Assembly (NCBI GenBank): GCA_963839475.1
Contig: CAWIVH010000012.1
Span: forward strand, 186,001 to 250,000
Source of the DNA: CAWIVH01 sp963839475
GTDB taxonomy: Bacteria; Acidobacteriota; UBA6911
Direction: 5' to 3'
DNA: 64,000 nt
The translations under genes were made by a program, and so were the position numbers. The notes under the pieces were generated by a model. It was not told where the DNA came from and did not search any database. It saw only the letters and a list, made by a program, of their open reading frames with translations. Positions 10,235 through 18,125 of the stretch are shown here, in pieces; position 1 is the stretch's first letter; the number at the start of each line of letters is the position of its first letter.

Positions 10235-10290
10235 TACTCACAAGGCAGACGGTGATACCCTTTCTGACCAAGCTGACCGCCGCAAGTGAA
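10159..10290 (+). pseudogene. MazF/PemK-like toxin remnant with in-frame stop
   Basis: Read from TTG 10159 the frame gives NRGDIWQIDLGGHAG, then a TAG stop at 10219-10221, then in the same frame RPALILTRQTVIPFLTKLTA. This is the familiar N-terminal half of MazF/PemK endoribonucleases (RGDIW..DLG...G.RPALILTR....), with one codon turned into a stop. The similarity ends near 10290, where the convergent secreted-protein gene begins, so about half of the toxin is missing. It overlaps the 3' end of the ribbon-helix-helix gene. I infer a decayed type II toxin-antitoxin pair in which only the antitoxin stays intact. Confidence 0.7.
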
Positions 10291-10291
10291 C

Positions 10292-11131
10292 TCAAAAACG
10301 CAACACGATCTCCTGGGGAATTCCCTTGCCCGGCGGGATGTGCAGTTCAAATCCCTTGTCGGTGAGGGGCCGGTCCATCATTGAAAAGAAGAGAAAACGG
10401 TCCCGCATCATGGATCCGTCAATCGGATCGGATGAGTGGGCCTTGTCGTTGAAGTCTTTCTCCACGAGCTGTTTTTCAATATCCGAAACTCCCTCCGCGC
10501 TGCCGCCTCCGCCTCCACCTGCACGGGGATTAAGAACCACATCGACGCCAGGACGCGGATACCCGCTGCCGCCATATCGCGGATCATTGTAGCGGGGATC
10601 ATTGTAGCGCGGGTCCGCGGCACGCCGATTGCGCGGATCGGTCGGGTCATAGGTCGGATCGTTTGGGTCCATGCGAGGGTCATAGCGCGGGTCCGTCCGG
10701 TCATAGCGGGGATCGCCGGTTCTCGTGTTGGGCGCCATGCTCACCGGTTTGCCTTTGTTCTTCGCTTCGGCGCTTACTACCGCGCCTTCCAGCACCGCTT
10801 CCGCCGCAACCCCGGGAGCGACCATGGCGAGTTCCTTGCCGCTGGGCCCAAGAAGCTGGATCCCTTCCATGGGGAGCACTACCCCGCCCCGGCTGGTATT
10901 GAACACCGCAAGGCGAACGGTTATCAGGTTGGAAGAGGTCAGCTCTTTGTAGAAAAACTCTTTCTGGGCCTTGCCGTCCAGCAGCAGGTCGGCCGCATAG
11001 ATTACGCCACCTACCGTCGTCATGGCCTGGAATTGTTCCGGTTTCTTGGGCTTGATGGTCTTGGCTTTGAAACCGGCGAATGCCACGATTGAAAGCGCCA
11101 GCATCAAAGCGAGGAAAAACGTTCTTCTCAT
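10292..11131 (-). CDS. Secreted protein with Asp-Pro-Arg-Tyr repeats
   Basis: The start is set at ATG 11131, which has GGGAGGA just upstream; an in-frame TTG four codons earlier is unlikely. The protein has a signal peptide (MRRTFFLALMLALSIVAFAG), a folded N-terminal part (about 25-130), then a low-complexity tract of DPRY/DPRN/DPTY units with Asn and Arg, a Gly run, and a C-terminal part ending in a hydrophobic strand. No known family is recognised. It is probably periplasmic or outer-membrane associated. The gene is convergent with the antitoxin/toxin remnant and divergent from xylulokinase; a small inverted-repeat element lies in the divergent spacer and overlaps nothing essential of the start. 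Confidence 0.65.
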   Translation of the reverse strand: MRRTFFLALMLALSIVAFAGFKAKTIKPKKPEQFQAMTTVGGVIYAADLLLDGKAQKEFFYKELTSSNLITVRLAVFNTSRGGVVLPMEGIQLLGPSGKELAMVAPGVAAEAVLEGAVVSAEAKNKGKPVSMAPNTRTGDPRYDRTDPRYDPRMDPNDPTYDPTDPRNRRAADPRYNDPRYNDPRYGGSGYPRPGVDVVLNPRAGGGGGGSAEGVSDIEKQLVEKDFNDKAHSSDPIDGSMMRDRFLFFSMMDRPLTDKGFELHIPPGKGIPQEIVLRF

Positions 11132-11141
11132 GCTTCCTCCC

Positions 11142-11229
11142 AAAATTGGGGACGGATCCCTTTTTTCAACTTTCCTTTTGTGAAGCCCGAAAAATCAATC
11201 GATGAAAAAAGAGAGCTGTTCCCAATTTT
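11142..11229. repeat. ~88-bp inverted-repeat element, copy 1
   Basis: The ends AAAATTGGGGAC (11142-11153) and GTTCCCAATTTT (11218-11229) are inverted repeats with one mismatch. The left part continues as GGATCCCTTTTTTCAAC, matching the same position of the element at 49470-49556 (ATCTCCCGTTTTTCACC). It looks like a REP/mini-element. It sits in the spacer between the divergent secreted-protein and xylulokinase genes and carries no gene. Confidence 0.55.
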
Positions 11230-11308
11230 GAACCAATCGAAGCCCGATAACCAGCCTTTCCTTGCCTGTGCTACAATGCGGCCGTTTCAAAAACCCGGAG
11301 AACCTCCT

Positions 11309-12844
11309 ATGTCATTCTGGCTTGGATTGGACATCGGCACCGGCGGCTCGCGCGCCATCATCATAGACTCGGAAGGCTTGGTCCGTTCGGCAGCTTCCGC
11401 CGAACATGCCCCCATGATCCAGCTGCAGCCGACCTGGGCCGAGCAGGAGCCGCAGGACTGGTGGCGCGCGGCTCAGGAAGCCACCCGGGCTGCGCTGGCG
11501 AGCGGAGGCATCAGCGGCAGCGACATCCAGGGGGTCGGGCTCTCGGGCCAGATGCACGGGGCCGTCCTGCTCGATTCGGCGCACCAGGTGATCCGCCCTG
11601 CCATCATCTGGTGCGATCAGCGCAGCCAGGTCCAAGCCGACTGGTTCACCGAACGAGTGGGTGCTCTGCGGCTGAAGGAAATCACCTGTAATCCAGCCCT
11701 CACCGGCTTCACGGTACCCAAGCTTCTCTGGGTGCGGGACAACGAGCCGCGGAACTACGAGCAGCTTTGCATGCTGCTCCTGCCCAAAGATTACGTGCGC
11801 TTCAGGCTCACCGGTACGTTTGCGACCGAAGTATCCGATGCGGCCGGCACGTTGCTGCTCGACGTCCCGAAGCGCCAATGGTCGGCTGAAATCCTTGATG
11901 CTCTCGGGCTGGAGAAAGGGCAGCTGCCCAGAGTCGCCGAGTCTCAGGAACCAACGGCATTCATTAATGATGAGGCGGCCGCTCATACCGGGCTCAAAAA
12001 AGGCACGCCGGTGGTCGGGGGTGGCGGCGATCAGGCAGCGGGCGGAGTCGGAAACGGCATCGTTGAATCCGGGATAGTCAGCTCCACCCTAGGCACCAGC
12101 GGCGTCCTTTTCGCTTATACCGATGCCCCGCACCTCGACCCGGGTGGCAGGGTCCATACCTTCTGTCATGCCGTCAAGGGTAGATGGCATGTCATGGCTG
12201 TCACCCAGGGAGCCGGGCTCTCATTTCGCTGGTTCCGGGACAATCTCGGGACTGCTGAGATCGGGCAGGGCCGCGAGCTGGGAATCGACCCGTACGAACT
12301 CTTGACCCGTCAGGCGGCAGAAGCACCTGCCGGCTGCGAAGGCCTGCTGTATCTGCCCTATCTCATGGGAGAACGGACCCCGCATCTGGATCCTTATGCG
12401 CGCGGCGTCTTTTTCGGCCTCACGGCCCGGCATACCCGTGCCCACATGATCCGGGCGGTCCTCGAGGGAGTGGCCTATTCTCTGCGGGACGGACTGGAGA
12501 TTTTCAAGGAAATGGGAGTTCCCTCGGAGCAGGTGCGGGCCTCGGGCGGGGGCGGTCGGAGTTCGCTGTGGAGGCAGATCCAGGCCGACATATTCAACCG
12601 GGAAATGGTCACCATTAATGCCACCGAAGGTTCGGCTTATGGTGCTGCACTGCTGGCAGCCACGGGGACAGGGGCTTTCGCATCGGTGGAAGAAGCCTGT
12701 AAATCATGCATCCGCGTCACCGATCGAAGCGAGCCTGATCCAGTCCGGGCGAAAATCTATAATGAATATTATGAGGTCTACCGGGATTTGTATCCCCGGC
12801 TGAAAGATTGCTACCGAGCCGTGCATGACATCGGAGCGCGATAG
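11309..12844 (+). CDS. xylB: Xylulokinase (FGGY carbohydrate kinase)
   Basis: 511 residues, the usual size for XylB. The start at ATG 11309 is chosen because GGAG lies 8 bases upstream and the ATP-binding strand WLGLDIGTGGSR follows at once; an in-frame ATG at 11180 would add an unrelated leader. Motifs: GLSGQMHG in the sugar-binding region, WCDQR, GGGGDQAAGG near residue 240 with the expected catalytic Asp, and SGGGGRSSLWRQ with 'GSAYGAALLA' in the C-terminal actin-like half. It phosphorylates D-xylulose to xylulose 5-phosphate for the pentose-phosphate pathway. No xylose isomerase is adjacent, so another ketose substrate within FGGY is possible. A repeat element follows. Confidence 0.9.
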   Translation: MSFWLGLDIGTGGSRAIIIDSEGLVRSAASAEHAPMIQLQPTWAEQEPQDWWRAAQEATRAALASGGISGSDIQGVGLSGQMHGAVLLDSAHQVIRPAIIWCDQRSQVQADWFTERVGALRLKEITCNPALTGFTVPKLLWVRDNEPRNYEQLCMLLLPKDYVRFRLTGTFATEVSDAAGTLLLDVPKRQWSAEILDALGLEKGQLPRVAESQEPTAFINDEAAAHTGLKKGTPVVGGGGDQAAGGVGNGIVESGIVSSTLGTSGVLFAYTDAPHLDPGGRVHTFCHAVKGRWHVMAVTQGAGLSFRWFRDNLGTAEIGQGRELGIDPYELLTRQAAEAPAGCEGLLYLPYLMGERTPHLDPYARGVFFGLTARHTRAHMIRAVLEGVAYSLRDGLEIFKEMGVPSEQVRASGGGGRSSLWRQIQADIFNREMVTINATEGSAYGAALLAATGTGAFASVEEACKSCIRVTDRSEPDPVRAKIYNEYYEVYRDLYPRLKDCYRAVHDIGAR

Positions 12845-12873
12845 GCAGTCGGCCCAACATCGATGGCGCACAT

Positions 12874-13210
12874 CATGTGGGTCGGGGCTTCACATGTTAT
12901 CTCAAAACCTGAAAACGATGCATTATGGATCGGGCTTTCAGCCCTCTCTGTCGATTTGACTTGAATCCCAGGGCTTCGCCCTGGGCTGGTATATCGTCGG
13001 GCCTTCGGCCCTCCATATTTCATAAAAGCAAACCAATCCACCATTTGTGAGCGCTGAAAGCGCGATCACATACCAGCCTCGTCGCAGATCCCGCGACGCG
13101 GGAGGCCGAAGGCCCAGGATCTGGCAGAAAAGAAAATAAGGGCTGAAAGCCCGCCCCATTGCTGCGACCCAGCCAGTTCTGGGACAGCCTGTGAAGCCCG
13201 GACCCACATG
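12874..13210. repeat. Palindromic repeat element with terminal inverted repeats, copy 1 (337 bp)
   Basis: The left end (12874-12903) and the reverse complement of the right end (13181-13210) match at about 25 of 30 positions (CATGTGGGTC.GGGCTTCACA...). Inside is a series of short perfect hairpins: GGGCTTTCAGCCC, CCCAGGGCTTCGCCCTGGG, GGGCCTTCGGCCC, GCGCTGAAAGCGC and GGGCTGAAAGCCC. A related copy lies at 52043-52349. There is no transposase ORF; the ORFs crossing it are artefacts of the palindromes. I infer a non-autonomous mobile or REP/MITE-like element. Confidence 0.75.
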
Positions 13211-13266
13211 AAAAAAAGAAGCAGCGAGAAATAAGATATTTGATATTGCAGGGTATACCTGGCTCC

Positions 13267-14022
13267 TTATTCGAGACGTCCGGTCCAGGCGATCATCTGC
13301 CCGAAAAACCGGGCATACAAATTTCCTACTTCGACGGGATTGGCGCCCGGCCCGCAGGCCGCCACACGCCCGTCCCCCCAATCCACCAGACCGCCGACCC
13401 AATGGGGAGCCGCATCGGAAGCAAAGGCCGTTACCCGGCCCTGGCCAAAAGTCCACACCACAAGCAGCGGATCGCTTTTTTCAACGGGATTGAAAACAAA
13501 TTTCCTTTCGTGCGCGCTCACCGAGAACCGGCGCGCGGACAGGATTTCCAGCGCGTCCGGCTTGCAAGCAACCCGGTTGAAACCTCCGATCCCGGGGCAA
13601 ACAGCGCTGAAAGGCAGATCCGCGATGATTTCATGGTCTGAGATCGGCTCCACCAGGCAGGGCTGCGGGCAATTGACGCGGTCATCGCCCTCCGACATTT
13701 CTACCGGCAGGACATCTTTCAGAACTGTCTTCCCGTAATCGCCGCCGAAGCCGGTGAACGATTCCCATCCGCCGATCATCAGCAGTCCAGCCCCTGCGGA
13801 AACGCGCTCAGCGATTTTTGCGAGCTGCCTCGGTCCAAAAAGCTTCGACGGATAATCGCTGACGATATAAAGCTGGTAATCGCGATCCAGCATCGAATCC
13901 TGAATGCCGGAATCCGAGGGGATATAATCAAAGGCCAAGCGTCGGTAAGCCATCACGCCGGCGAGATAGCTGGCGGCTTCCTTGAGTGCCGTGTCTCCAA
14001 AATAAAGTATTTTTCCGTTCAT
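13267..14022 (-). CDS. Glutamine-amidotransferase-like protein (class I GATase fold)
   Basis: 251 residues from ATG 14022, which has AGGAAGAGGA upstream; the longer frame from 14088 reads through a palindromic G+C-rich hairpin (14057-14086) and is rejected. The sequence resembles the putative glutamine-amidotransferase family (DUF1355-like): 'LYIVSDYPSKLF' strand, 'GAGLLMIGGWESFTGFGG', 'DHEIIADLPF' and 'GQGRVTAFASDAAPHWVGG'. In this family the catalytic Cys of true GATases is often not kept, and here the nucleophile-elbow position reads GGWES, so amidotransfer is doubtful; carbohydrate or ligand binding is as likely. It is separated from xylulokinase by the repeat element and followed upstream by a secreted-protein gene on the same strand. 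Confidence 0.7.
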   Translation of the reverse strand: MNGKILYFGDTALKEAASYLAGVMAYRRLAFDYIPSDSGIQDSMLDRDYQLYIVSDYPSKLFGPRQLAKIAERVSAGAGLLMIGGWESFTGFGGDYGKTVLKDVLPVEMSEGDDRVNCPQPCLVEPISDHEIIADLPFSAVCPGIGGFNRVACKPDALEILSARRFSVSAHERKFVFNPVEKSDPLLVVWTFGQGRVTAFASDAAPHWVGGLVDWGDGRVAACGPGANPVEVGNLYARFFGQMIAWTGRLE

Positions 14023-14102
14023 TCCTCTTCCTGTTCTCAGCAAAGTCGCATCACGAGGTAGGGAGACGCGGCCGCGTATCCCTACCATTTCCTTGTGAGA
14101 TA

Positions 14103-15524
14103 TTACCGGGTGCAGGTATAGACACCAAGCCAGGAACTGAGGTCGTCATCCCGGGTCAGCTTGAGTCCGGAGCCGACAATGTTGATCCACCATGAGCCAT
14201 TCCATACTCCAGGGCTCCCGCAGACGCTGCAGCGCCAAACGTACCTGCCCGATGCCCCATCTTTCGCAGAATTAACCGCGCTTACGGTATAGGACTCGGT
14301 GGCCGGATCGGCATAGACTGCCGTCATGGTAGTAGCCATTCCCGCGCCCGAGATCGTCAGGGTCATAGCCGGATATCGGGGTTCCTTGCAGGTCCAAACC
14401 CCTTCCCAGGTATCGGTCGTGAGGGTAGGAATGATGGTTCCCTCGGTCACAGTGAAGCTCAAACCATCACTCCACGGGCCGTATCCGCCGTATTGATTCC
14501 AGGTCATGATCCACCACCTGGCAGCACCATTGACAAGAGCCGTGCCGGGTGTAATGGAACAGATGCCGGATCCTGACGCGCACCCGACTTCTTCGGCCTT
14601 GTACCATTTCTGTATTTTTGCCGACATGCTGTAGTCGTTGACCCAAAGGCAATACCAACTGGATTGCAGGACAGCGTTCCATTTATAGGTCGGCGTTTTT
14701 GTATTGATGGTGCCAGTTGGGGATATTAGTGTCGCCTTGGGAGGAGGGCCCCCTATTCCAGTATGAAACTCCATCGGGTCGCTCCAGGGCCCAAATCCGT
14801 AGCTTTGGTTCCAAGTCTGGATCCACCAGGTAGCCGGCCCCGCAGCGAGGCTAATGGAAGGCTGTACCGTACAGGTACCGGTGCCCGACGCACAGCCGGC
14901 CTGTGCGGCTGTATACCAGATCGCGATCCTCCCTGTGGTGCCGCTGCTGCTGTCCCTAACCCACAAGTAATACCAACTGACCCCCGTCACGGCATTCCAT
15001 ATGTAGGCCGGTGTATTCGTGGTCACTATTCCTGTCGGGGATATTAACGTCGCCTTTCCCGCGGGGCCGAGGAAACTGAACTCCATGCTTAAACTCCAGG
15101 GTCCGTAGCCGTCAGCATTCCAAGTGCGAATCCACCACTCATAGGATCCCTCCCCCCAGGTATTTTCATTTGGGACAATAGCGCAGGTGGCACCGAGCTC
15201 GAGGCATCCCGCCTCGCTGGATGTATACCAATTGTCGATCAACGGTGAAAAATCTCCGACCCGTCGCACATAAAGCTCGTACCAGGTCGCCGTAAACTCT
15301 TTCGAAAAGACGAACCGAAGGTTTTGCCCGGCAAAAATATAACCCGAAGGAGAGATCAAGCCGACTCTGCCCGGAGGGGCAGCTTGAGCTATTTTTTGCG
15401 GATCAGCGCTGCCTGGATCGGGGCCACCGGACATGTAGGGAACATTGGAAATCGGCTCTGCCGGAAAAATGGGAATCAATACGCAGACAAGCCAAATGGC
15501 ACACAATGGGATTCTGGACCTCAT
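14103..15524 (-). CDS. Secreted protein with three Trp-rich repeats
   Basis: 473 residues with AGGAGG ahead of the start. A signal peptide (about 1-22) and a Pro/Gly-rich stretch precede three repeats of about 95-100 residues (near 50-150, 155-255 and 265-365). Each runs 'LISP.G', 'W...WY.LWVRD', 'WY...EAGC..G...C' and 'WWI.TWN..GYGPWS', so each carries a conserved Cys pair and five or more Trp. The C-terminal ~105 residues are a different domain with four or more Cys (VWTCK, WRCSVCG, YTCTR). The repeat spacing recalls fibronectin type III-like carbohydrate- or surface-binding modules, but I do not recognise a named family. An exported binding function is inferred only from the export signal and Trp pattern. 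Confidence 0.65.
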   Translation of the reverse strand: MRSRIPLCAIWLVCVLIPIFPAEPISNVPYMSGGPDPGSADPQKIAQAAPPGRVGLISPSGYIFAGQNLRFVFSKEFTATWYELYVRRVGDFSPLIDNWYTSSEAGCLELGATCAIVPNENTWGEGSYEWWIRTWNADGYGPWSLSMEFSFLGPAGKATLISPTGIVTTNTPAYIWNAVTGVSWYYLWVRDSSSGTTGRIAIWYTAAQAGCASGTGTCTVQPSISLAAGPATWWIQTWNQSYGFGPWSDPMEFHTGIGGPPPKATLISPTGTINTKTPTYKWNAVLQSSWYCLWVNDYSMSAKIQKWYKAEEVGCASGSGICSITPGTALVNGAARWWIMTWNQYGGYGPWSDGLSFTVTEGTIIPTLTTDTWEGVWTCKEPRYPAMTLTISGAGMATTMTAVYADPATESYTVSAVNSAKDGASGRYVWRCSVCGSPGVWNGSWWINIVGSGLKLTRDDDLSSWLGVYTCTR

Positions 15525-15672
15525 GCTAGCCTCCTGCCTGTTTGCGGTCGATTATAGACCCAAATCCACATTTGAAAATCGGAAAGCGTTAAGAATGAAT
15601 CGACTCGCGCATCCTGCCGGGGGGAAAGGGGGTGCGGTTTTTACACAACTTTTTCACATGGTTTTTCACTTT

Positions 15673-15728
15673 GTTGCGGCGGATGAGGGGAAGTGTTAAA
15701 TTGTCCAGTTTGACACTGAGGCCGCAAC
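15673..15728 (+). promoter_or_regulatory. Candidate structured leader upstream of phosphofructokinase
   Basis: GTTGCGGC (15673-15680) pairs exactly with GCCGCAAC (15721-15728), and inside it AGTGT (15692-15696) pairs with ACACT (15713-15717). The nested stems end 44 bases before the pfk start. No known riboswitch is recognised, so this is only a structural observation. Confidence 0.3.
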
Positions 15729-15772
15729 TCCCGGCGGCTTACCATTTGGCAACCCATCATCAGGAGTTACTC

Positions 15773-16978
15773 ATGCTCAAAGGAAATGCAATCATCGGCC
15801 AATCCGGAGGTCCAACCTCGGTAATCAACGCTTCCCTGGCGGGCGTGTTCAAAGCCGCCGGGAATTTTGCCGGCATAAAAAAGGTCCTCGGGATGCGCTA
15901 CGGCATCCAGGGATTCATGGCAGGGGACATCATTGATCTGGGCAAGGAACAGCCTCGCACGATTGCCGGGCTGAAATCGACGCCTTCAAGCGCACTGGGA
16001 AGCTGCAGGTACAAGCTGAAGGACGATGACCTCCCGGTGATTGTAGAGCAGCTGAAGAAGTACGGCATCCGCTACGTATTCCTGATCGGTGGCAATGATA
16101 CGATGGATACTATCCACCGCCTGGAAGACTGCGCACAGGAAATGAAATACAATCTGATCGGCATCGGGATCCCCAAGACCGTCGATAACGATCTTTTCGG
16201 AACCGACCACACGCCGGGCTTTCCCAGCGCCGCCCGCTGGGTGGCGCTTTCGGTCATGCAAGCGGGGATCCTCGCCCGCGACATGAAGAAAGTCGACCAG
16301 TTCGTCATCCACCAAACCGTCGGCCGCTCGGCCGGCTGGCTCGCGGCGGCGAGCGCCGTGGCCAAGAAAGACCCGGATGATGCTCCCCACCTGATCTACA
16401 CGCCGGAACGTGCGTTCAACCAGGAAAAGTTTCTTACCGACGTCAAGCGTTGCTACGATGAATACGGCTGGGTCAGCGTTGTCTGCGGCGAGGGAATTTC
16501 GAACGCCGATGGAACCCCGGTCTCGGCTTCGCAGGTAAAGGACAAATTCCACAACGTCGAATTCGGCGCCATGGGCGGCACTAGTGCCGCGATGGTTCTG
16601 CACCGCATGATCTCGGCCGAGTTCGGATTCCGTGGCGAATTCCAGGTGCCCGAATCGCTCTCGATGTGCGCCGCCGATCGGGCGGTCGAGCTCGACATGG
16701 AAGAGGCTTTCATGTGCGGCAAGGCGGCTGTGAAGCTCGCCGCTGCCGGCAAAACTGGCCTCATGGTCACCCTGGTTCGCGAACCCGGGAAAAAATATGC
16801 CTGCGGCACCGGGACGGCGAGCCTGTCCGAAGTAGCGGTCAAGGCAAAGCCAATGCCAGATTCTTTTCTCAATGCGGATGGCAACTTCGTATCGGGCGAA
16901 TTCCTCGACTATGTCAGGCCGCTGCTCGGTCCCATGCCGCGTTATCAGCGTCTGTCCAACGTAAAATTCAATCGTTAG
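15773..16978 (+). CDS. pfp: 6-phosphofructokinase, pyrophosphate-dependent type
   Basis: 401 residues from ATG 15773, with AGGAG upstream; the longer frame from 15632 has no ribosome-binding site. It begins NAIIGQSGGPTSVINASL, the PFK nucleotide/PPi-binding strand. Two residues that separate phosphate donors are visible: GGND at 106-109, with Asp where ATP enzymes have Gly, and PKTVDND at 134-140, with Lys135 where ATP enzymes have Gly. Both point to pyrophosphate as donor. It interconverts fructose 6-phosphate and fructose 1,6-bisphosphate reversibly in glycolysis. The SIS isomerase gene follows after 19 bases, so they form an operon on hexose phosphates. A nested stem-loop in the leader may be regulatory. 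Confidence 0.85.
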   Translation: MLKGNAIIGQSGGPTSVINASLAGVFKAAGNFAGIKKVLGMRYGIQGFMAGDIIDLGKEQPRTIAGLKSTPSSALGSCRYKLKDDDLPVIVEQLKKYGIRYVFLIGGNDTMDTIHRLEDCAQEMKYNLIGIGIPKTVDNDLFGTDHTPGFPSAARWVALSVMQAGILARDMKKVDQFVIHQTVGRSAGWLAAASAVAKKDPDDAPHLIYTPERAFNQEKFLTDVKRCYDEYGWVSVVCGEGISNADGTPVSASQVKDKFHNVEFGAMGGTSAAMVLHRMISAEFGFRGEFQVPESLSMCAADRAVELDMEEAFMCGKAAVKLAAAGKTGLMVTLVREPGKKYACGTGTASLSEVAVKAKPMPDSFLNADGNFVSGEFLDYVRPLLGPMPRYQRLSNVKFNR

Positions 16979-16997
16979 CACTTATGGAGAGTATTCA

Positions 16998-18011
16998 ATG
17001 AACGAACAGCCCAAGTATTACCAGTATGCTCTTGTGCGCGAAATGATGGAAACCCCGGCCATCCTCCGCAACTTCAAGCCGGGAGCTACGGGAGCAGTCC
17101 TCCAGGCCATCCGGAAAGCCGGTCGGCTCTTCTTTACCGGAGAAGGCTCGAGCCGCATATTCCCGGCCAAGAATGCCATGACGCAGGCCTTGCGTGCCGG
17201 GATGTCGTTGAACCTTGCGACCGAGGGAGGACGGCAGGCCCTCGAATACCAGCTCGGCTCCTATGTCGTCTTCGGGGCTTCCAACAGCGGCCAGACCAAG
17301 GAAGTCATCGCCGTTTTCGACAAACAGAAAAAGGCGGGCCATCCCAGTCTTTTCGGCCTCACCGCCAACATGAACACCAAACTGGAGTCGCTGGCCACCC
17401 AGACTTTTATTCTCGTCTGCGGCAAAGAGGACGCCGTGGCCGCCACTAAAAGCGTGGCCGAACAGGCCCTGTTCTATCAGTCGCTGCTCGCGGAACTTCA
17501 GGGCCGATCGGTGGCCGGGACCCTGGGCCCCCTGGCCGACGCTTTCGCAGCCGCACTCACCATGCCTGTCGACCCCGAAATCACCCGCGCCATCGCGGGT
17601 GCCGGCACCATTTACTTTGCCGGGAGAAACGACGGCGTCGCCGAGGAACTGACGCTGAAGACCAATGAGATCACCCGCAAAAAAAGCGACTACCTCGAAG
17701 GCACCTACGCGGTGCACGGGATCGAGGAAGTCATGAATCCGGACGACGTCGTGATCCTCGTCGACCCGTTCGAGGCTGAAGAGGAAAAAATCAAGCAGAC
17801 GCTGGTACAGGGTGTCGGGATGAAGGTGTTCGCCATCTCCTCCCGCGACACGATCTTTCCCACTCTCAAAGTCGCGGATGCCGGCGAGTTCAGCAGCTAT
17901 GTCAACCTGGCTGCCGGGTGGAACATCCTGATCGAGGTGGGTGTTGCCCTGGGAATCAACCTGGATAAACCGGTGCGCGCCCGGAAAGTCGGAAACGAAT
18001 TCATCGGGTAA
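16998..18011 (+). CDS. SIS-domain sugar-phosphate isomerase/deaminase, GlmS-C/AgaS type
   Basis: 337 residues with two SIS subdomains. The first carries GEGSSRIFPAKNA and SNSGQTKE, the second AGTIYFAGRNDGVAEE and 'HGIEEVMNPDD', with ATKS between, as in the isomerase half of glucosamine-6-phosphate synthase and in AgaS/FrlB proteins. No glutaminase domain is fused, so it acts as a stand-alone ketose/aldose amino-sugar isomerase or deaminase, or a deglycase. It lies 19 bases after PPi-phosphofructokinase, which suggests that its product, probably fructose 6-phosphate or a related hexose phosphate, feeds glycolysis. The substrate is inferred. A 12-bp hairpin follows the stop. Confidence 0.8.
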   Translation: MNEQPKYYQYALVREMMETPAILRNFKPGATGAVLQAIRKAGRLFFTGEGSSRIFPAKNAMTQALRAGMSLNLATEGGRQALEYQLGSYVVFGASNSGQTKEVIAVFDKQKKAGHPSLFGLTANMNTKLESLATQTFILVCGKEDAVAATKSVAEQALFYQSLLAELQGRSVAGTLGPLADAFAAALTMPVDPEITRAIAGAGTIYFAGRNDGVAEELTLKTNEITRKKSDYLEGTYAVHGIEEVMNPDDVVILVDPFEAEEEKIKQTLVQGVGMKVFAISSRDTIFPTLKVADAGEFSSYVNLAAGWNILIEVGVALGINLDKPVRARKVGNEFIG

Positions 18012-18025
18012 TTCAACCGTCTATC

Positions 18026-18057
18026 GACGGGAGCCGCTGCCCATCGCGGCTCCCGTC
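18026..18057. terminator. Perfect 12-bp hairpin after the SIS gene
   Basis: GACGGGAGCCGC pairs exactly with GCGGCTCCCGTC around an 8-base loop, 14 bases after the SIS stop codon. No U-tract follows, so it may be a weak terminator, an RNA-stability hairpin, or a site for factor-dependent termination. Confidence 0.5.
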
Positions 18058-18125
18058 CCGAATCAGGTCCCCGTTTCGAGCCGGCGCCCCTTTTCTGGCG
18101 CACAGCTGCATTCGTCAAAATTTCT

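Noticed and set aside
12811..13044. Short ORFs across the repeat element, similar to ORFs at 51926-52226
   Set aside because: Their similarity comes from the shared palindromic DNA, not from a protein; such ORFs are typical false genes of repeats.
12874..13210. CRISPR array
   Set aside because: The repeated hairpins differ from one another and there are no equal-length unique spacers or cas genes.
14057..14086. Extended N-terminus of the GATase-like protein from 14088
   Set aside because: The extension is encoded by a G+C-rich palindrome (GGTAGGGAGACGCGG...), and a strong ribosome-binding site precedes ATG 14022.
15986..16981. 331-codon open frame opposite phosphofructokinase
   Set aside because: Antisense shadow of an enzyme with conserved active-site residues.
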